Origin: Diplonema japonicum
Taxonomy: Eukaryota > Euglenozoa > Diplonemea > Diplonemida > Diplonemidae
Direction of reading: 5' to 3'
Length of the DNA: 64,000 nt
NCBI GenBank assembly: GCA_964019335.1
Contig: OZ025663.1
Location: 406,001-470,000 of the forward strand
Position 1 is the stretch's first letter; each line of letters starts with the position of its first letter. A program made the position numbers and the translations under genes. The notes below the pieces were generated by a model that was not told where the DNA came from, ran no database searches, and was given only the letters and a program-made list of their open reading frames with translations. Shown one piece after another: positions 19,602 through 29,627 of the stretch.

Positions 19602-20181
19602 GGGGAAAAAAAACTATCTTCTTTTCACCTCTTTCTATCCCTTTTTTTTTTAACCCCTTACAAAGAGCGCATAATCTCCCCCCCCCCCTTTTTCTTCTTT
19701 CCTATCTTTTTTTTCCCCTTTTTTTGTTTTTGTTTTCTCCTTTTTCTTCCTCTTCTTAAAAAAGCTAAGAAGAAATGAGGAAAAAAAAAGAATACACATA
19801 ATGCCCCGATGTAAATTGACGGGTTGTGTGGTTAAAAAGCGGCGCAGGGAGAAGTTGGTGTGCAGTGCAGCGGGGGGAGGGAAAAGTTAAGGGAGAAGGC
19901 GCAGGGCGAGAATCCATTTAAAAAGCTTAAACATGAAACCCCCCCCAACTGCCAGTCCCTTACCCTTAGCTCGCAACGCGACTGTCTTCCGAAGTCATGT
20001 GGCAACCTTGTCCTTCAGATCCGTTGTCCGTTGTACCCATTACATTCGATTAGATTAGATCATGATGTAGTATATATTTTTCAGAATTTTTCAGAAAAAA
20101 GAAAAAAAAAAAAGAGGAAAAAAAAGGGGCGAGAGGGAGGAGCGGTCCTCTGAGGGGGAAAGAAATAAAAGAAATAATAAT
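19602..20181 (+). other. Intergenic spacer, pyrimidine rich then A rich
   Basis: A 580 nt spacer. A C/T-rich block at about 19610-19760 is followed by mixed sequence with short ORFs that look accidental, then an A/G-rich leader before the next ATG. I see no gene. Confidence 0.55.
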
Positions 20182-21311
20182 ATGTCGAAGAAAAACGAGC
20201 GCCGTTTGATGCACGTGAAGGAGCTGATGGTGCAAAAGGTTTCGAAAAGATACATGGCTTCAACAGGGGAGAAGCTTAACACGGCGAAGGTAAATCATCT
20301 TTTTTTTTTTTTTTTTAAACCCCTCTCACACAGCTCGCCTTCATAACCGAAGAAGTTGGGAAACTGCTAACGCAGAAGAACCCCACCGATAGCGACCTGA
20401 GCAAGGTTGTGCATGTGTTGAAGGTGAAGTTTGGTCGGTCACGCCGGTCTGATGAACATGACCCAAGACGAACTTCTTCATTACCAGAGGTACCCAGAAG
20501 CGCAGGGGAAGACAAGGAACGAGGCAGCAGCCGCCAGTCAGAAAACATGGCACCACACCAACCCAATAGCCCCCCACTAGGCCTCTATGCTCAAAGAAAT
20601 TTGCTTGTAAGAGAAGACATGTGGGCACGTCTTTCCAAAAAGGACCAACAGGACTACGAGGTAGAGGAAGCAAAACGTAAAAAGAAGACTAAAGAGAGAA
20701 TGTTGGAGCAGCGCAAGGCCCTGGATGAGCAGATACGGCAGCAGCAGGTTAGAAAACAGTGGGAACACGAAGAGGAGGAAAAAGTGCACAAAATGGAGGC
20801 TACAAAGCTCGAATCTTGGAAGGTTGAGATGGAACTCGAAGAGAAGAAGAGAAAACAGGTAAAAAAAGAAGAATTTCAAAAAAACAAAATAATAATAAAC
20901 AAGGCATCTGTACTCGAAAAGCGCGACCGAGACGAGCAACTGAAAGACCTTGACAGGAGGAAGCGGGCTGAGGAGGACCTCAAGAAAAGGGAAGAAGCCG
21001 ACATCGCGAAGAAGATCCAGACAGAGCTCGAAGCGGAACAGCAAGCCACTGTTGCCAAACGGCTCAAGGCGAAGGACGACATTGCAAAGTACACTGAGAA
21101 AAAAAAAAGAGGGGAAAAAAAAAAGAAAAAAAAAAAAAGGTTCATGTCCTACAACGCCGAACAGCGTCAGATCAAAACATCCATGAAAGATAAGGAGATG
21201 GAGGAGGACCGGGAACTACACAAAATGTATGTGGAGAAGCTGGAAAAACAAGAACGTGAGCGGGAGGAGTCTCTGAGGAAGCTCTATGCTAGACAGAGTA
21301 AACAGGTACAA

Positions 21312-21345
<34 letters not shown>

Positions 21346-21786
21346 CTCCCCAAGGTAGCGTTAGGATCTCGCATCGCAGCAGGCTTGGCAGAGAGAGCAG
21401 CTGAAGACGAACGTCGAGCTGCGGAAGAACAACGACGAATGCTAGAAAAAGTACAAAACGAGGAGAAAAGGAGACAACTCGCAATAGTCACCGAGAAAGA
21501 AAAAATCAAAATGTACCTTGCACAGCAGATACATGAAAAGGAAAGGCGGAAACAGCAAGAGAAAGACGATTTGGTGAACTTGAGGGACAGGATGATGGCA
21601 GATGTGAAGATATCTGAGGAGCAAGAGAAAGAGAAAGCTTCGATGAAACGGGCTAAGGAGGTTAAGAACCGTTGTGCTATAGAAGACCAAATTCGAACAA
21701 AGCACGCTTGCACTCAAGAGGCCATGTCCAACCAAGAGCGCAGGATCAACAGACAGCTGCTCCGTCGTCTTTCGAACAACCCCTGA
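20182..21786 (+). CDS. Long charged coiled-coil protein, flagellar TPH/CFAP type
   Basis: Exons 20182-20289, 20334-21305 and 21355-21786 give about 503 residues. The introns are 44 nt (GTAAAT, T run, ACACAG) and 49 nt (GTACAA, A run, CCAAG). From about residue 120 on it is almost continuous coiled coil, rich in Glu, Lys, Arg and Gln (EEAKRKKKTKERMLEQRK and similar). This density resembles trichohyalin-plectin-homology proteins of cilia such as CFAP45/CFAP53 relatives, which bind microtubules. The N-terminus (residues 1-60) is a basic helical domain. One Lys-rich stretch near 21098-21138 is coded by A runs; it might be slippage-prone or an unrecognised intron. Confidence 0.7.
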
Positions 21787-22537
21787 GGAACGCGACAACA
21801 GAAGCATGAAAGAAAAAAATAAGCTTGCAGAAAGCTGTTGCAGGGACGACAAAAAAAAAAAACCAATTTTCTGTACCCCCATTTTCCAATTTCGATTCAC
21901 CTCCCCCCCCCCCCCTTTCTTTTGTAGCAAAGACTCCAGTCTCACCGTCCCCCCCCCCTTTTTTTGCATCTCAAATTGCATCTTTTCCCTCCTCCGGGCT
22001 CTTCGGCTCACTGCCTTGGTCCCCTTTTTATTTACCTTGAGTTTTTTTTTTTTTAGCGATCCTGTCATATATGCAGGCTCCCTTCAAAAGACATGGACAT
22101 GTTTTTTTTTTTTTTTTTTTTTTTTTTTAGTTTCTCGGAAAATACTTTTTTCTGAATAAAAACAAAGAAGAGGAGAAAACGACAGGGGGGAAGAAGAAAG
22201 AAAGAAAAAAAACGGAATACCCCCCCCTCGTAAAAAGATTTTCCTTTGTTCTTTATCATCGCTTTCTACTCTTCCTCTCACCCGATCTGAACGCTGAAGA
22301 AGCTGTAGGTCCCCCCCCCCCTTTTTTCTTCTTTTCTTCATAACGGACTTGGGTTAATTGTACCGCATTTAACCCCAACATAAAACCGAAAAAGGGTACA
22401 AAATAAATACGGCGCAGTTTATTTACAAAATAAGAGAAACCCCCTTTGCCCCCCAACCCTTTGTGATACAGCAGCCCATGTTGTGTCCAAAATCTGAAAA
22501 AGGTACGTATTAAACCCAAATCCGGTATTATTATTCT

Positions 22538-22577
<40 letters not shown>

Positions 22578-22707
22578 CCCCAATGTACTTACTCCTCCAA
22601 AGCAATTCTACTTACTTCGTCCCCTTCTTCTTTTTTTTTTTTTCTTTTTAAAATAAGTCAACCATTGAATTACAGGAGGGAACGAGGGGTGTGGCGCATA
22701 AGGAACA
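21787..22707 (+). other. Intergenic spacer with long T, C and A runs
   Basis: A 921 nt spacer with C runs near 21905 and 21948, a T run near 22101-22128 and another near 22540-22577. Short ORFs here are repeat-driven. I see no gene. Confidence 0.55.
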
Positions 22708-25700
22708 ATGATATGTGCGGTGGCCTTTGCTGCAGTGGTGTTTGGGTGTGGGCACGAGCTTCATGTTGCGACTATACAGGCGCTGCGACCCATAGCTGCC
22801 CAGATGGGGAATGTGAACCATTTAATAGACAATACTCTTCAAGAATGTCTTGTCTCTGGGGCCCAGCCGCTTGAAATAGAAATCACAATGCAGAAACCAA
22901 CGGAGCCCCTGTGCCTTCTGAGGGCCCGCAGCTGGTTCAGCACCGCCCTAGAACTAGGCCCTACGAAAATGGAGTGCAAGAATGGTGTTTACGCGCAAAT
23001 CCCGTTCTCACGCCAGACGGTGTACACTTCGCCTAACGTCTACACATTCACCTTTCCTTCAGCTCCTGTATGTACGTCGCTGCGCTTCACGTTTGAGCCA
23101 GTGGTAGGGAGCTTAAGCGGCGGCAGGTGGGGTTTCCAAGAAATCGAGGTGCTCGCGGGGAGCACCCCAGTTCCGGACACAGCAGCTCCGCCGACTGCGG
23201 TGCCTACATCTTCCCCGCCTACTCTAGTGCCCCCCACTCCTTTCCCGCAGACTCCGTCCCCACCTACCCCGGTGCCGAAGACACCGGTACCCGCGACGTC
23301 GGCACCAGCCACCACTGCGCCAGCTACCCCTGCACCTGCCACGCCGGTCCCTGACACTCCTATTCCGCCCACTCCTGCTCCTGCGACACCGTCGCCCCTA
23401 ACACCTGTTCCGCTAACGTCAGTACCAGCTACTCTCGCACCTGTGACACCTTCGCCACAAACACCTGCTCCAGCCACCCCTGCTCCTGATACACCTACGC
23501 CACCTACTTCTGCCCCTGATACACCGGCACCAGTGACTCCTGCTCCTGCGACACCTTCGCCCCCCACACCTGCTCCTGGTACACCCACTCCCGACACTTC
23601 TGCTCCTGATACACCTGCCCCTGACACCCTTACACCAGCTTTCCCGCCCACTCCTGCCCCGTTGACACAGGCACCAGCTACCCCCGTACCTAAAACACCT
23701 TCACCACAAACACTTGCTCCCGACACATCTGCTCCTGATACACCTGCCCCGTTGACACAGGCACCAGCAACATCTGTTCCTGTGACACCTTCGCCACAAA
23801 CACCTGCTCCTGATACACCCACGCCGGCTTTCCCGCCCACTCTTGCCCCGTCGACACAGGCACCAGCTACCCTCGTACCTAGTACACCTTCACCACAAAC
23901 ACTTGCTCCCGACACATCTGCTCCTGATACACCTGCCCCGTTGACACAGGCACCAGCAACACCTGTTCCCGACACCTCTGCTCCTGACACCCCTGCACCT
24001 GACACACCCACGCCGGCTTTCCCACCAACTCCTGCCCCGTCGACACAGGCACCAGCAACATCTGTTCCTGTGACACCTTCACCACAAACACCTGTTCCCG
24101 ACACCTCTGCTCCTGACACCCCTGCCCCTGACACACCCAAGCCGGCTTTCCCACCAACTTCTGCCCCGTCGACACAAGCACCAGCAACATCTGTTCCTGT
24201 GACACCTTCACCACAAACACCTGTTCCCGACACCTCTGCTCCTGACACCCCTGCACCTGACACACCCAAGCCGGCTTTCCCACCAACTTCTGCCCCGTCG
24301 ACACAAGCACCAGCTACATCTGTTCCTGTGACACCTTCACCACAAACACCTGCTCCTGACACACCCAAGCCGGCGTTCCCACCTACTTCTGCCCCGTCCA
24401 CTCCAGCACCAGCTACTCCCATACCTAAAACACCTTCACCACAAACACCTGCTCCCAAAACTTCTGCTCCTGATACACTTGCCCCGTCAACATTAGTACC
24501 GGACACCCCTTCACCACAAACACCTGCTCCTGACACGCCAGCGCCAGCTTTCCCGCCAACTCCTGCCCCGTCGACACCAGTACCCGTAACACCTGCTCCT
24601 GACACGCCCACGCCAGCTTTTCCACCAACACCTTCGCCACAAACACTAATGCCCTCCACTGTTGCACCCGATACACCTGTACCTGTACCTGTTACAGTTT
24701 CCCCGTTGGACAATACCACCTTCCCCCCCTCCACACCAGCTCCTGACACTGCTGTTCCTGATGTCACGTTGACACCTAATGTCACGCAGGCACCGACAGC
24801 AGTACCTAGCACAACACCGTCTACTCAATTAAGCAGCAGCGCAACCACGGCCCCTACCACCCCTGCTCCCATCGCCCACATCGATGGCGAGGCTGTAAAT
24901 TCCATAGCAAAAGGAGCTCTCGCGAGCGCGACGTTGCTTGGTGCGGGAACGCCAGGGCCTGTGATGAGGCTGGTGCTGGTGACACAGGGATGCTTCGATC
25001 ATGAGAGGTTCCCGTCGTCGCTGCACCCGACAAAGCTGCACCTTGGGAGTGAGGCTGGCGGGGCTGTCCTGGGCAACTTGATGCTGATAGGCAGCGTGGC
25101 TATCGCCATGCAGATAGCGAAGTTGGTGGTGCCGCCATTATTGATGACGGTTGCGCCATACTACCGGCTGGACAGAGAGATCATAGGCGCCATGACGTTC
25201 CCGGCGGGTGCACTGTTCGTCATGCAGGTCTTGTTCATCGGGCTGTGCTTGGGCGGCATGGTCCTCATCGTAGACTCGCAGTCGGTTATAGAATCCGTGT
25301 TCGGGGGCCTCATGACAATGCTGTGCATTGTGGTGCCGGCGTTGCTGTTCAAGATTGTGGCAAACGGCGTCCCAAAGAGCGCGGTGTACCGGTTGGACGA
25401 GGAAAGGATTCGGTGGAAGGATATGCTCCTCGGTCCTGGGGAGTGGGTGGCTGTTGACCCAGCTAGCTTGTGGGTCAGCAAGTACCAGAGTTTGATAAGA
25501 TGCTACAAGCAGTCCAACGCATGGTTCAACGTGGTGGACATGTACGCGACTCTGGCAGCAGCAGGCTGCTCGGCACTGCAGCCAGACACAGCGATGGGCT
25601 GCGGGCATATCATGATGTCCCTTACTGTGATATCGGTGCTGTATTTGATCTGCCTTTGCGTTGTGAGGCCGTACATCAGGGCCTACGACATGATCCTGGA

Positions 25701-26328
25701 ATGCACAGCGTTAGTCATCAAGATAATCGGCTTGGTCTTGGTCGCGGCAGGGTTCTACAGCGAGGATCTGGGGCATTACGGATTCGATGCTGGTGGTGTC
25801 CTGTTCATCATAAGTGGGATTGTGCTGTCGGTGAGGATTGTGTCAGGTCTTCTCGGAGAAGCCATCGTCATGATCACCAACAGACGTAAACGCCTGCAGT
25901 CGTTAAACAAAAAGCCCACTCCCACCATCGAGATTAGTCTTCTAGGCGATTGTGAAGCTGATGATGTAGAAACCTGTATTTCGAGTGCGAGTGAGACGAC
26001 TGCCACAACGAAGGGCAGGGGGCGTAGTAAGCCTCTTCTTACTGTGGAAACCAATCAGATAACACCTTGCGAAACTACTGTTTTCACGCCTTTGAGTGAA
26101 ATGCTGTGTTACACGCCGATGTCTGAGCCTGGTTTTCGCCACACGCAGAACGGTGCTGTGTTTAGCAGGAGGGCGTCCCTTTTCCCTCTTACGCCGCCCC
26201 CGTTGCATCCAGTTGTTAGTGCTGCTGTTGCTAGTGGTACTCCTACGCCCTCTCGTATAGGACGGCCGAGGAGGACTGACACAGCGCCTCTGGGGATGGG
26301 ACGTTTCCGGTATAAAACCACTATTTGA
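22708..26328 (+). CDS. Mucin-like Thr/Pro-rich surface protein with multi-pass membrane domain
   Basis: A 1206-residue single-exon gene. It opens with a signal-peptide-like stretch (MICAVAFAAVVFGCG). Residues about 20-155 form a Cys-containing globular ectodomain, perhaps discoidin-like. Residues about 156-720 are a stalk of TPAP/DTPAP-type repeats, probably heavily O-glycosylated, including a near-identical 43-residue (129 bp) higher-order repeat at about 24061-24319. Residues about 780-1070 contain roughly six hydrophobic segments (GNLMLIGSVAIAM, LFIGLCLGGMVLIV, LICLCVVRPYIRAYDMILE and others), then a cytoplasmic tail with Ser/Thr/Pro-rich stretches. It may be an adhesin or a channel-like sensor. 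The membrane part is not assigned to a family. Confidence 0.8.
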   Translation: MICAVAFAAVVFGCGHELHVATIQALRPIAAQMGNVNHLIDNTLQECLVSGAQPLEIEITMQKPTEPLCLLRARSWFSTALELGPTKMECKNGVYAQIPFSRQTVYTSPNVYTFTFPSAPVCTSLRFTFEPVVGSLSGGRWGFQEIEVLAGSTPVPDTAAPPTAVPTSSPPTLVPPTPFPQTPSPPTPVPKTPVPATSAPATTAPATPAPATPVPDTPIPPTPAPATPSPLTPVPLTSVPATLAPVTPSPQTPAPATPAPDTPTPPTSAPDTPAPVTPAPATPSPPTPAPGTPTPDTSAPDTPAPDTLTPAFPPTPAPLTQAPATPVPKTPSPQTLAPDTSAPDTPAPLTQAPATSVPVTPSPQTPAPDTPTPAFPPTLAPSTQAPATLVPSTPSPQTLAPDTSAPDTPAPLTQAPATPVPDTSAPDTPAPDTPTPAFPPTPAPSTQAPATSVPVTPSPQTPVPDTSAPDTPAPDTPKPAFPPTSAPSTQAPATSVPVTPSPQTPVPDTSAPDTPAPDTPKPAFPPTSAPSTQAPATSVPVTPSPQTPAPDTPKPAFPPTSAPSTPAPATPIPKTPSPQTPAPKTSAPDTLAPSTLVPDTPSPQTPAPDTPAPAFPPTPAPSTPVPVTPAPDTPTPAFPPTPSPQTLMPSTVAPDTPVPVPVTVSPLDNTTFPPSTPAPDTAVPDVTLTPNVTQAPTAVPSTTPSTQLSSSATTAPTTPAPIAHIDGEAVNSIAKGALASATLLGAGTPGPVMRLVLVTQGCFDHERFPSSLHPTKLHLGSEAGGAVLGNLMLIGSVAIAMQIAKLVVPPLLMTVAPYYRLDREIIGAMTFPAGALFVMQVLFIGLCLGGMVLIVDSQSVIESVFGGLMTMLCIVVPALLFKIVANGVPKSAVYRLDEERIRWKDMLLGPGEWVAVDPASLWVSKYQSLIRCYKQSNAWFNVVDMYATLAAAGCSALQPDTAMGCGHIMMSLTVISVLYLICLCVVRPYIRAYDMILECTALVIKIIGLVLVAAGFYSEDLGHYGFDAGGVLFIISGIVLSVRIVSGLLGEAIVMITNRRKRLQSLNKKPTPTIEISLLGDCEADDVETCISSASETTATTKGRGRSKPLLTVETNQITPCETTVFTPLSEMLCYTPMSEPGFRHTQNGAVFSRRASLFPLTPPPLHPVVSAAVASGTPTPSRIGRPRRTDTAPLGMGRFRYKTTI
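24061..24447 (+). repeat. 129-bp tandem repeat inside the mucin-like stalk
   Basis: The phrase starting TCTGTTCCTGTGACACC recurs at 24061, 24190 and 24319, a period of 129 nt or 43 codons. It lies within a longer field (about 23170-24870) of short Pro/Thr codon repeats. Confidence 0.85.
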
Positions 26329-26386
26329 AAGGTTTTTTTTTTTTTTTTTTTTTGTGCGAGTTTTTTTTTTTTTTTTGCATCAAATT

Positions 26387-26427
<41 letters not shown>

Positions 26428-26750
26428 GAAGAAGGGCTCCTCTTGGCGAACCTCTTGCTATGCAACTTCTTAAAGGGACGCGGTGGTTTCTTTTTTTTTT
26501 CTTCTTTTTTTTTCTATTCCTCTCTTCCTCTCCTTCTCCTCTAGGGCCTGCGGGTTTAAAAAAAAACGTGTTAAATGTTTTCTATTTCTAACACTTTTCT
26601 CTTCTCTTTAAAAATTAAAATAGAGAAAAACCAGGGACAGAAGCACTCTCCGTGATGAAGTCACCCCCTTTCTTTTTTTAAACTAGCAAAAGGCGGAGGG
26701 GTGTCAGACTCTGGAGGTGCCACGTCCAAGTCCAAATAAAAAAAAAAAAA
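26329..26750 (+). other. Spacer with homopolymers
   Basis: About 420 nt with T runs just after the stop, a 32-A run at 26395-26426 and T-rich sequence after it. I see no gene. Confidence 0.55.
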
Positions 26751-28265
26751 TAAAGGGGCCCCCCGAATAATCCCTTTATTTGGGCAGTGGAGGGGGGAGT
26801 GTTTGGGCTCCAAAAAAAAAGAATTATTTGGAATACACTTATTTGGGCTGGGGGGCCTGCCACATGGAAAGCAGGGAGCGGGGCTTAACATGCCAAATCG
26901 TGCCAAGAATTTTCATGCCCTTTTTTTTTTCAAGGGAAATTTTAACACTTTTTCTCCCAGGCTGTGGAGAACCCACAAACGTTGCAGACAAACCGCCTGG
27001 TTTTGGCGTTAGGTGGTTGCTGGGAGGCTTGAGAAACTGTCGGGGCTTGAGAAGCTTCAAGGGCTTGGGAGGCTGCTGGAGTCTCGTCAGGTGCAGTGTC
27101 CATTGTAACACCCGCAACTACATTCTGTGCTGCACGGTCTAAAGGGCCCGACCCCCCTTCAAAGTGCTTACTTCGCTAAGTGCTCTTAGCTGTATGGTCT
27201 CCTCGGAACTACCTGGAAGGTAGCCGCAGGACCGCATACAGCTAAAGGTGCCGAGCAGTTGCATGACCTTTCTCATGTGCCTGCCCTACCCACAGTGCCA
27301 CGTTGATTCGGCGCTCTGCTGCAGTCATCAACCAACGTCCCAGCCTCGGCGGCTTGGGGCATGCCGCAGCCCCTCCTAACCCCTCAATGGCGGGAGGTCT
27401 GAATCGCCGGTGGTACAACACAGAAGCAGCCTCACAATACGTACTTTTCCTTTTCAATCGATTGTTATATTTGTTCTAATAAAATACACTACTCAAGCGA
27501 CTGGCACCTTCCGAAGAAGGCCTCCCACGTCGATCGAGGATGCCCCGGGGCGGCCGTTCCAGTCTGATCATGTCGCACTATAACATATTTCTCATCTTCT
27601 AGAAGAAAATGGGGTTGCCCTCGTAGCTCGCCGGGCCAGCACTCTTACTTGCGTAAGCAGCCTCACAATACCGCCGGTGGGCTACGGCACAGCTTTGGGA
27701 TCTTGCTCAGGAATGGAATATTGACATTGCGGGCCATGAAAGAAGCAAATACTGGATAAGCTGTCAACACATGAATCCACGTGCCCTTCCGGCAACGCAG
27801 AAGCACCCGGGCCACCCACAAAGCGCCTTCGAACTCAGTGGTTCCGTGAAATTTTGAACCGTTCATCACGAACCATCTAGCTTCTTGCGTTAGAAAAATA
27901 GTCCCCACAATAACCCCCAGGTGCTAAGCCCCGTGGTCCCTGTTCAAAATGCAAAAGAATTGCTTGTAAGTGCCCAAAAAGCGCCCAAAACCAGGCGGAA
28001 ATCGACTTTTTGGTCAAAAAAGGGGTGTATACATGGGTTAGGTCGGCTCGGCTAGTACCCTGCACAGGCATAACTGAGAAAAGCCCGTTGCACGACTACC
28101 CTGTGACCCCCCCACCCCCCGGTCCCCCCAAAAAAAAAAGGAAAGGGGGTCGGGAATTATTTGGGAAATTTGGAGCGGAAAAATCCCCGAAAAAAAAAAA
28201 AAAAGAATTATTTGGGAAAAAAAAACACATTATTTGGGAGGGAATTATTCGGGGCCCCCCCTTTA
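26751..28265. mobile_element. Candidate inverted-repeat element (about 1.5 kb), non-autonomous
   Basis: The left end (26751-26775, TAAAGGGG-CCCC-GAATAAT) and right end (28239-28265) are imperfect reverse complements that differ mainly in G/C run length. Copies of TTATTTGGG lie just inside both ends (near 26779, 26822 and 26842; and near 28157, 28207 and 28230). The interior is less homopolymer-rich than its surroundings and has only short ORFs, the longest plausible ones on the minus strand (27663-27908 and 27877-28071). I see no transposase. A TA target duplication is possible. A 15-16 nt repeat (GCAGCCTCACAATAC) occurs at 27426 and 27657. Confidence 0.4.
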
Positions 28266-29056
28266 CGTTTCTTACCTATAACTGCCCACTTCCCCTTCCA
28301 GCTCCCTCTATCATTGTTTTAACTATTTTTTTTTGTACCCAAAACATTACATGCTGCTATTTCTTTTTTTTTTTTCTTTTTTTCTTTGTGGGGATAATAT
28401 GGAAATATAAGAAGTACATCGGATGTGTTGTGCGTGCCCTAGTGGAAGAACACCGCAGAACCTTGGTTACTAAGGGCGCCCCGGCTAGGGTTGAGTTGCA
28501 CACCGCACGCATTAACAACACGGCGCGGAACGCAGAAGAAGCTACTGCTCGGCCGAGGGGCACCCCCTGTAATGAAGTAGACTGCGCCTGCAGTTGGTTG
28601 TACGCCAGGCGGTTATGAGTAGCCAAAGTCATTCTTCTTCTTCTTCTTTTTTTTTTTACTCCACTCTGGTATTCGTTTTGTGCCTTACGTATTTTTTGAT
28701 CTCAGGTGCTGAGTGTCAATGAAACCCTTCAAAAGAAGGCTTCCCACGAAAAAAGATTCCAACAGGCCCTTTTTTTTTTTTTTTTTTTTTTTTTGTCACG
28801 CGTCCCCCCGCTACCCTCTCTTGAGATCCAAGAAAGATATGGTTGTAAACTATCTAAGAAAAAAAAGGGGGGCACTATGCATAATATTGGCAAAAGAGAA
28901 AGGACACATAACTGTATTTGTACTATAATAGGGAGGGGGGATGAGAAGGACGGCCGGTGGAAGAAGAAAAAAGAAAGAAAGAAAAAAAACAAGGAAACCC
29001 ACGTCGATCCATCTCCCCTCCCTGCTTCTTCCCAATCGAGTATTTCTTGAGAAAAA
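28266..29056 (+). other. Gene-poor spacer
   Basis: About 790 nt. It includes a coding-like open stretch without a start codon at about 28407-28618 on the plus strand, surrounded by T runs. It could be an orphan exon or a relic. Nothing else is supported. Confidence 0.35.
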
Positions 29057-29059
29057 ATA

Positions 29060-29404
29060 TGGTCACCTCTCCGCTATTTGTCAATGCTTTTTTCGAAAAA
29101 TGCGAAAAAACGCTTTTTTAAATATTCACAAAAAAGGGGCAGCATGCAACCACAGGAAGTATGAAAGAAACGTGTAAATAGTCCCGAAAACTCCGTTAAG
29201 GGCTTGCTTTTGAGAAAAAATAAAATGTGGAGGGATGAAACATAAAAATGAACCGAAATTCGGCTGTCACGAAAACGGGGAAAATGCAGCAATCCCGATT
29301 TATCTTCTTCTGGAGCAAATCCAGGCATGGCTTTTGATTTTTACACTTAAAGAAATATGAAATTTGCGGGCAGTACTTTGTGACAAATAGCGGAGAGGTG
29401 ACCA
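29060..29404. mobile_element. MITE-like element with perfect terminal inverted repeats
   Basis: The 27-nt arms at 29057-29083 and 29381-29407 are perfect reverse complements (outer part GGTCACCTCTCCGC). If TA dinucleotides at 29058-29059 and 29405-29406 are the target duplication, the element is 345 bp with 24-nt terminal repeats. No coding capacity is convincing. Layout and TA flanks fit a Tc1/mariner-type miniature element. A partial match to one arm (CGCTATTTGTCAA) recurs at about 29641. Confidence 0.65.
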
Positions 29405-29407
29405 TAT

Positions 29408-29596
29408 CGACAATTATTGTAAAAAAAAAAAGAGAAAGAAAAATGGGAATTGCACTTTATAATAAAAATTGTAAAGCAGGGGTTTTCCTTTTTCTTTTTT
29501 TTTTTTCTTCTTATATATAAAAAGGAACGCTTTTTAAGCTTCCAAAGGGAATCGTGTTGTACATTTTCAATTCTATAGGTTAGCTCCAATTTCTAT

Positions 29597-29627
<31 letters not shown>

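Noticed and set aside
19860-20153. 97-codon ORF before the coiled-coil gene
   Set aside because: Low-complexity purine-rich spacer with no protein-like features.
22540-22577. CRISPR array or tandem-repeat locus
   Set aside because: Only homopolymers; no repeat-spacer pattern anywhere in the window.
23040-24812. 590-codon minus-strand ORF, Gly/Val-rich repeats
   Set aside because: It is the antisense of the Thr/Pro codon repeats in the mucin-like gene; the repeat makes the reverse frame stop-free.
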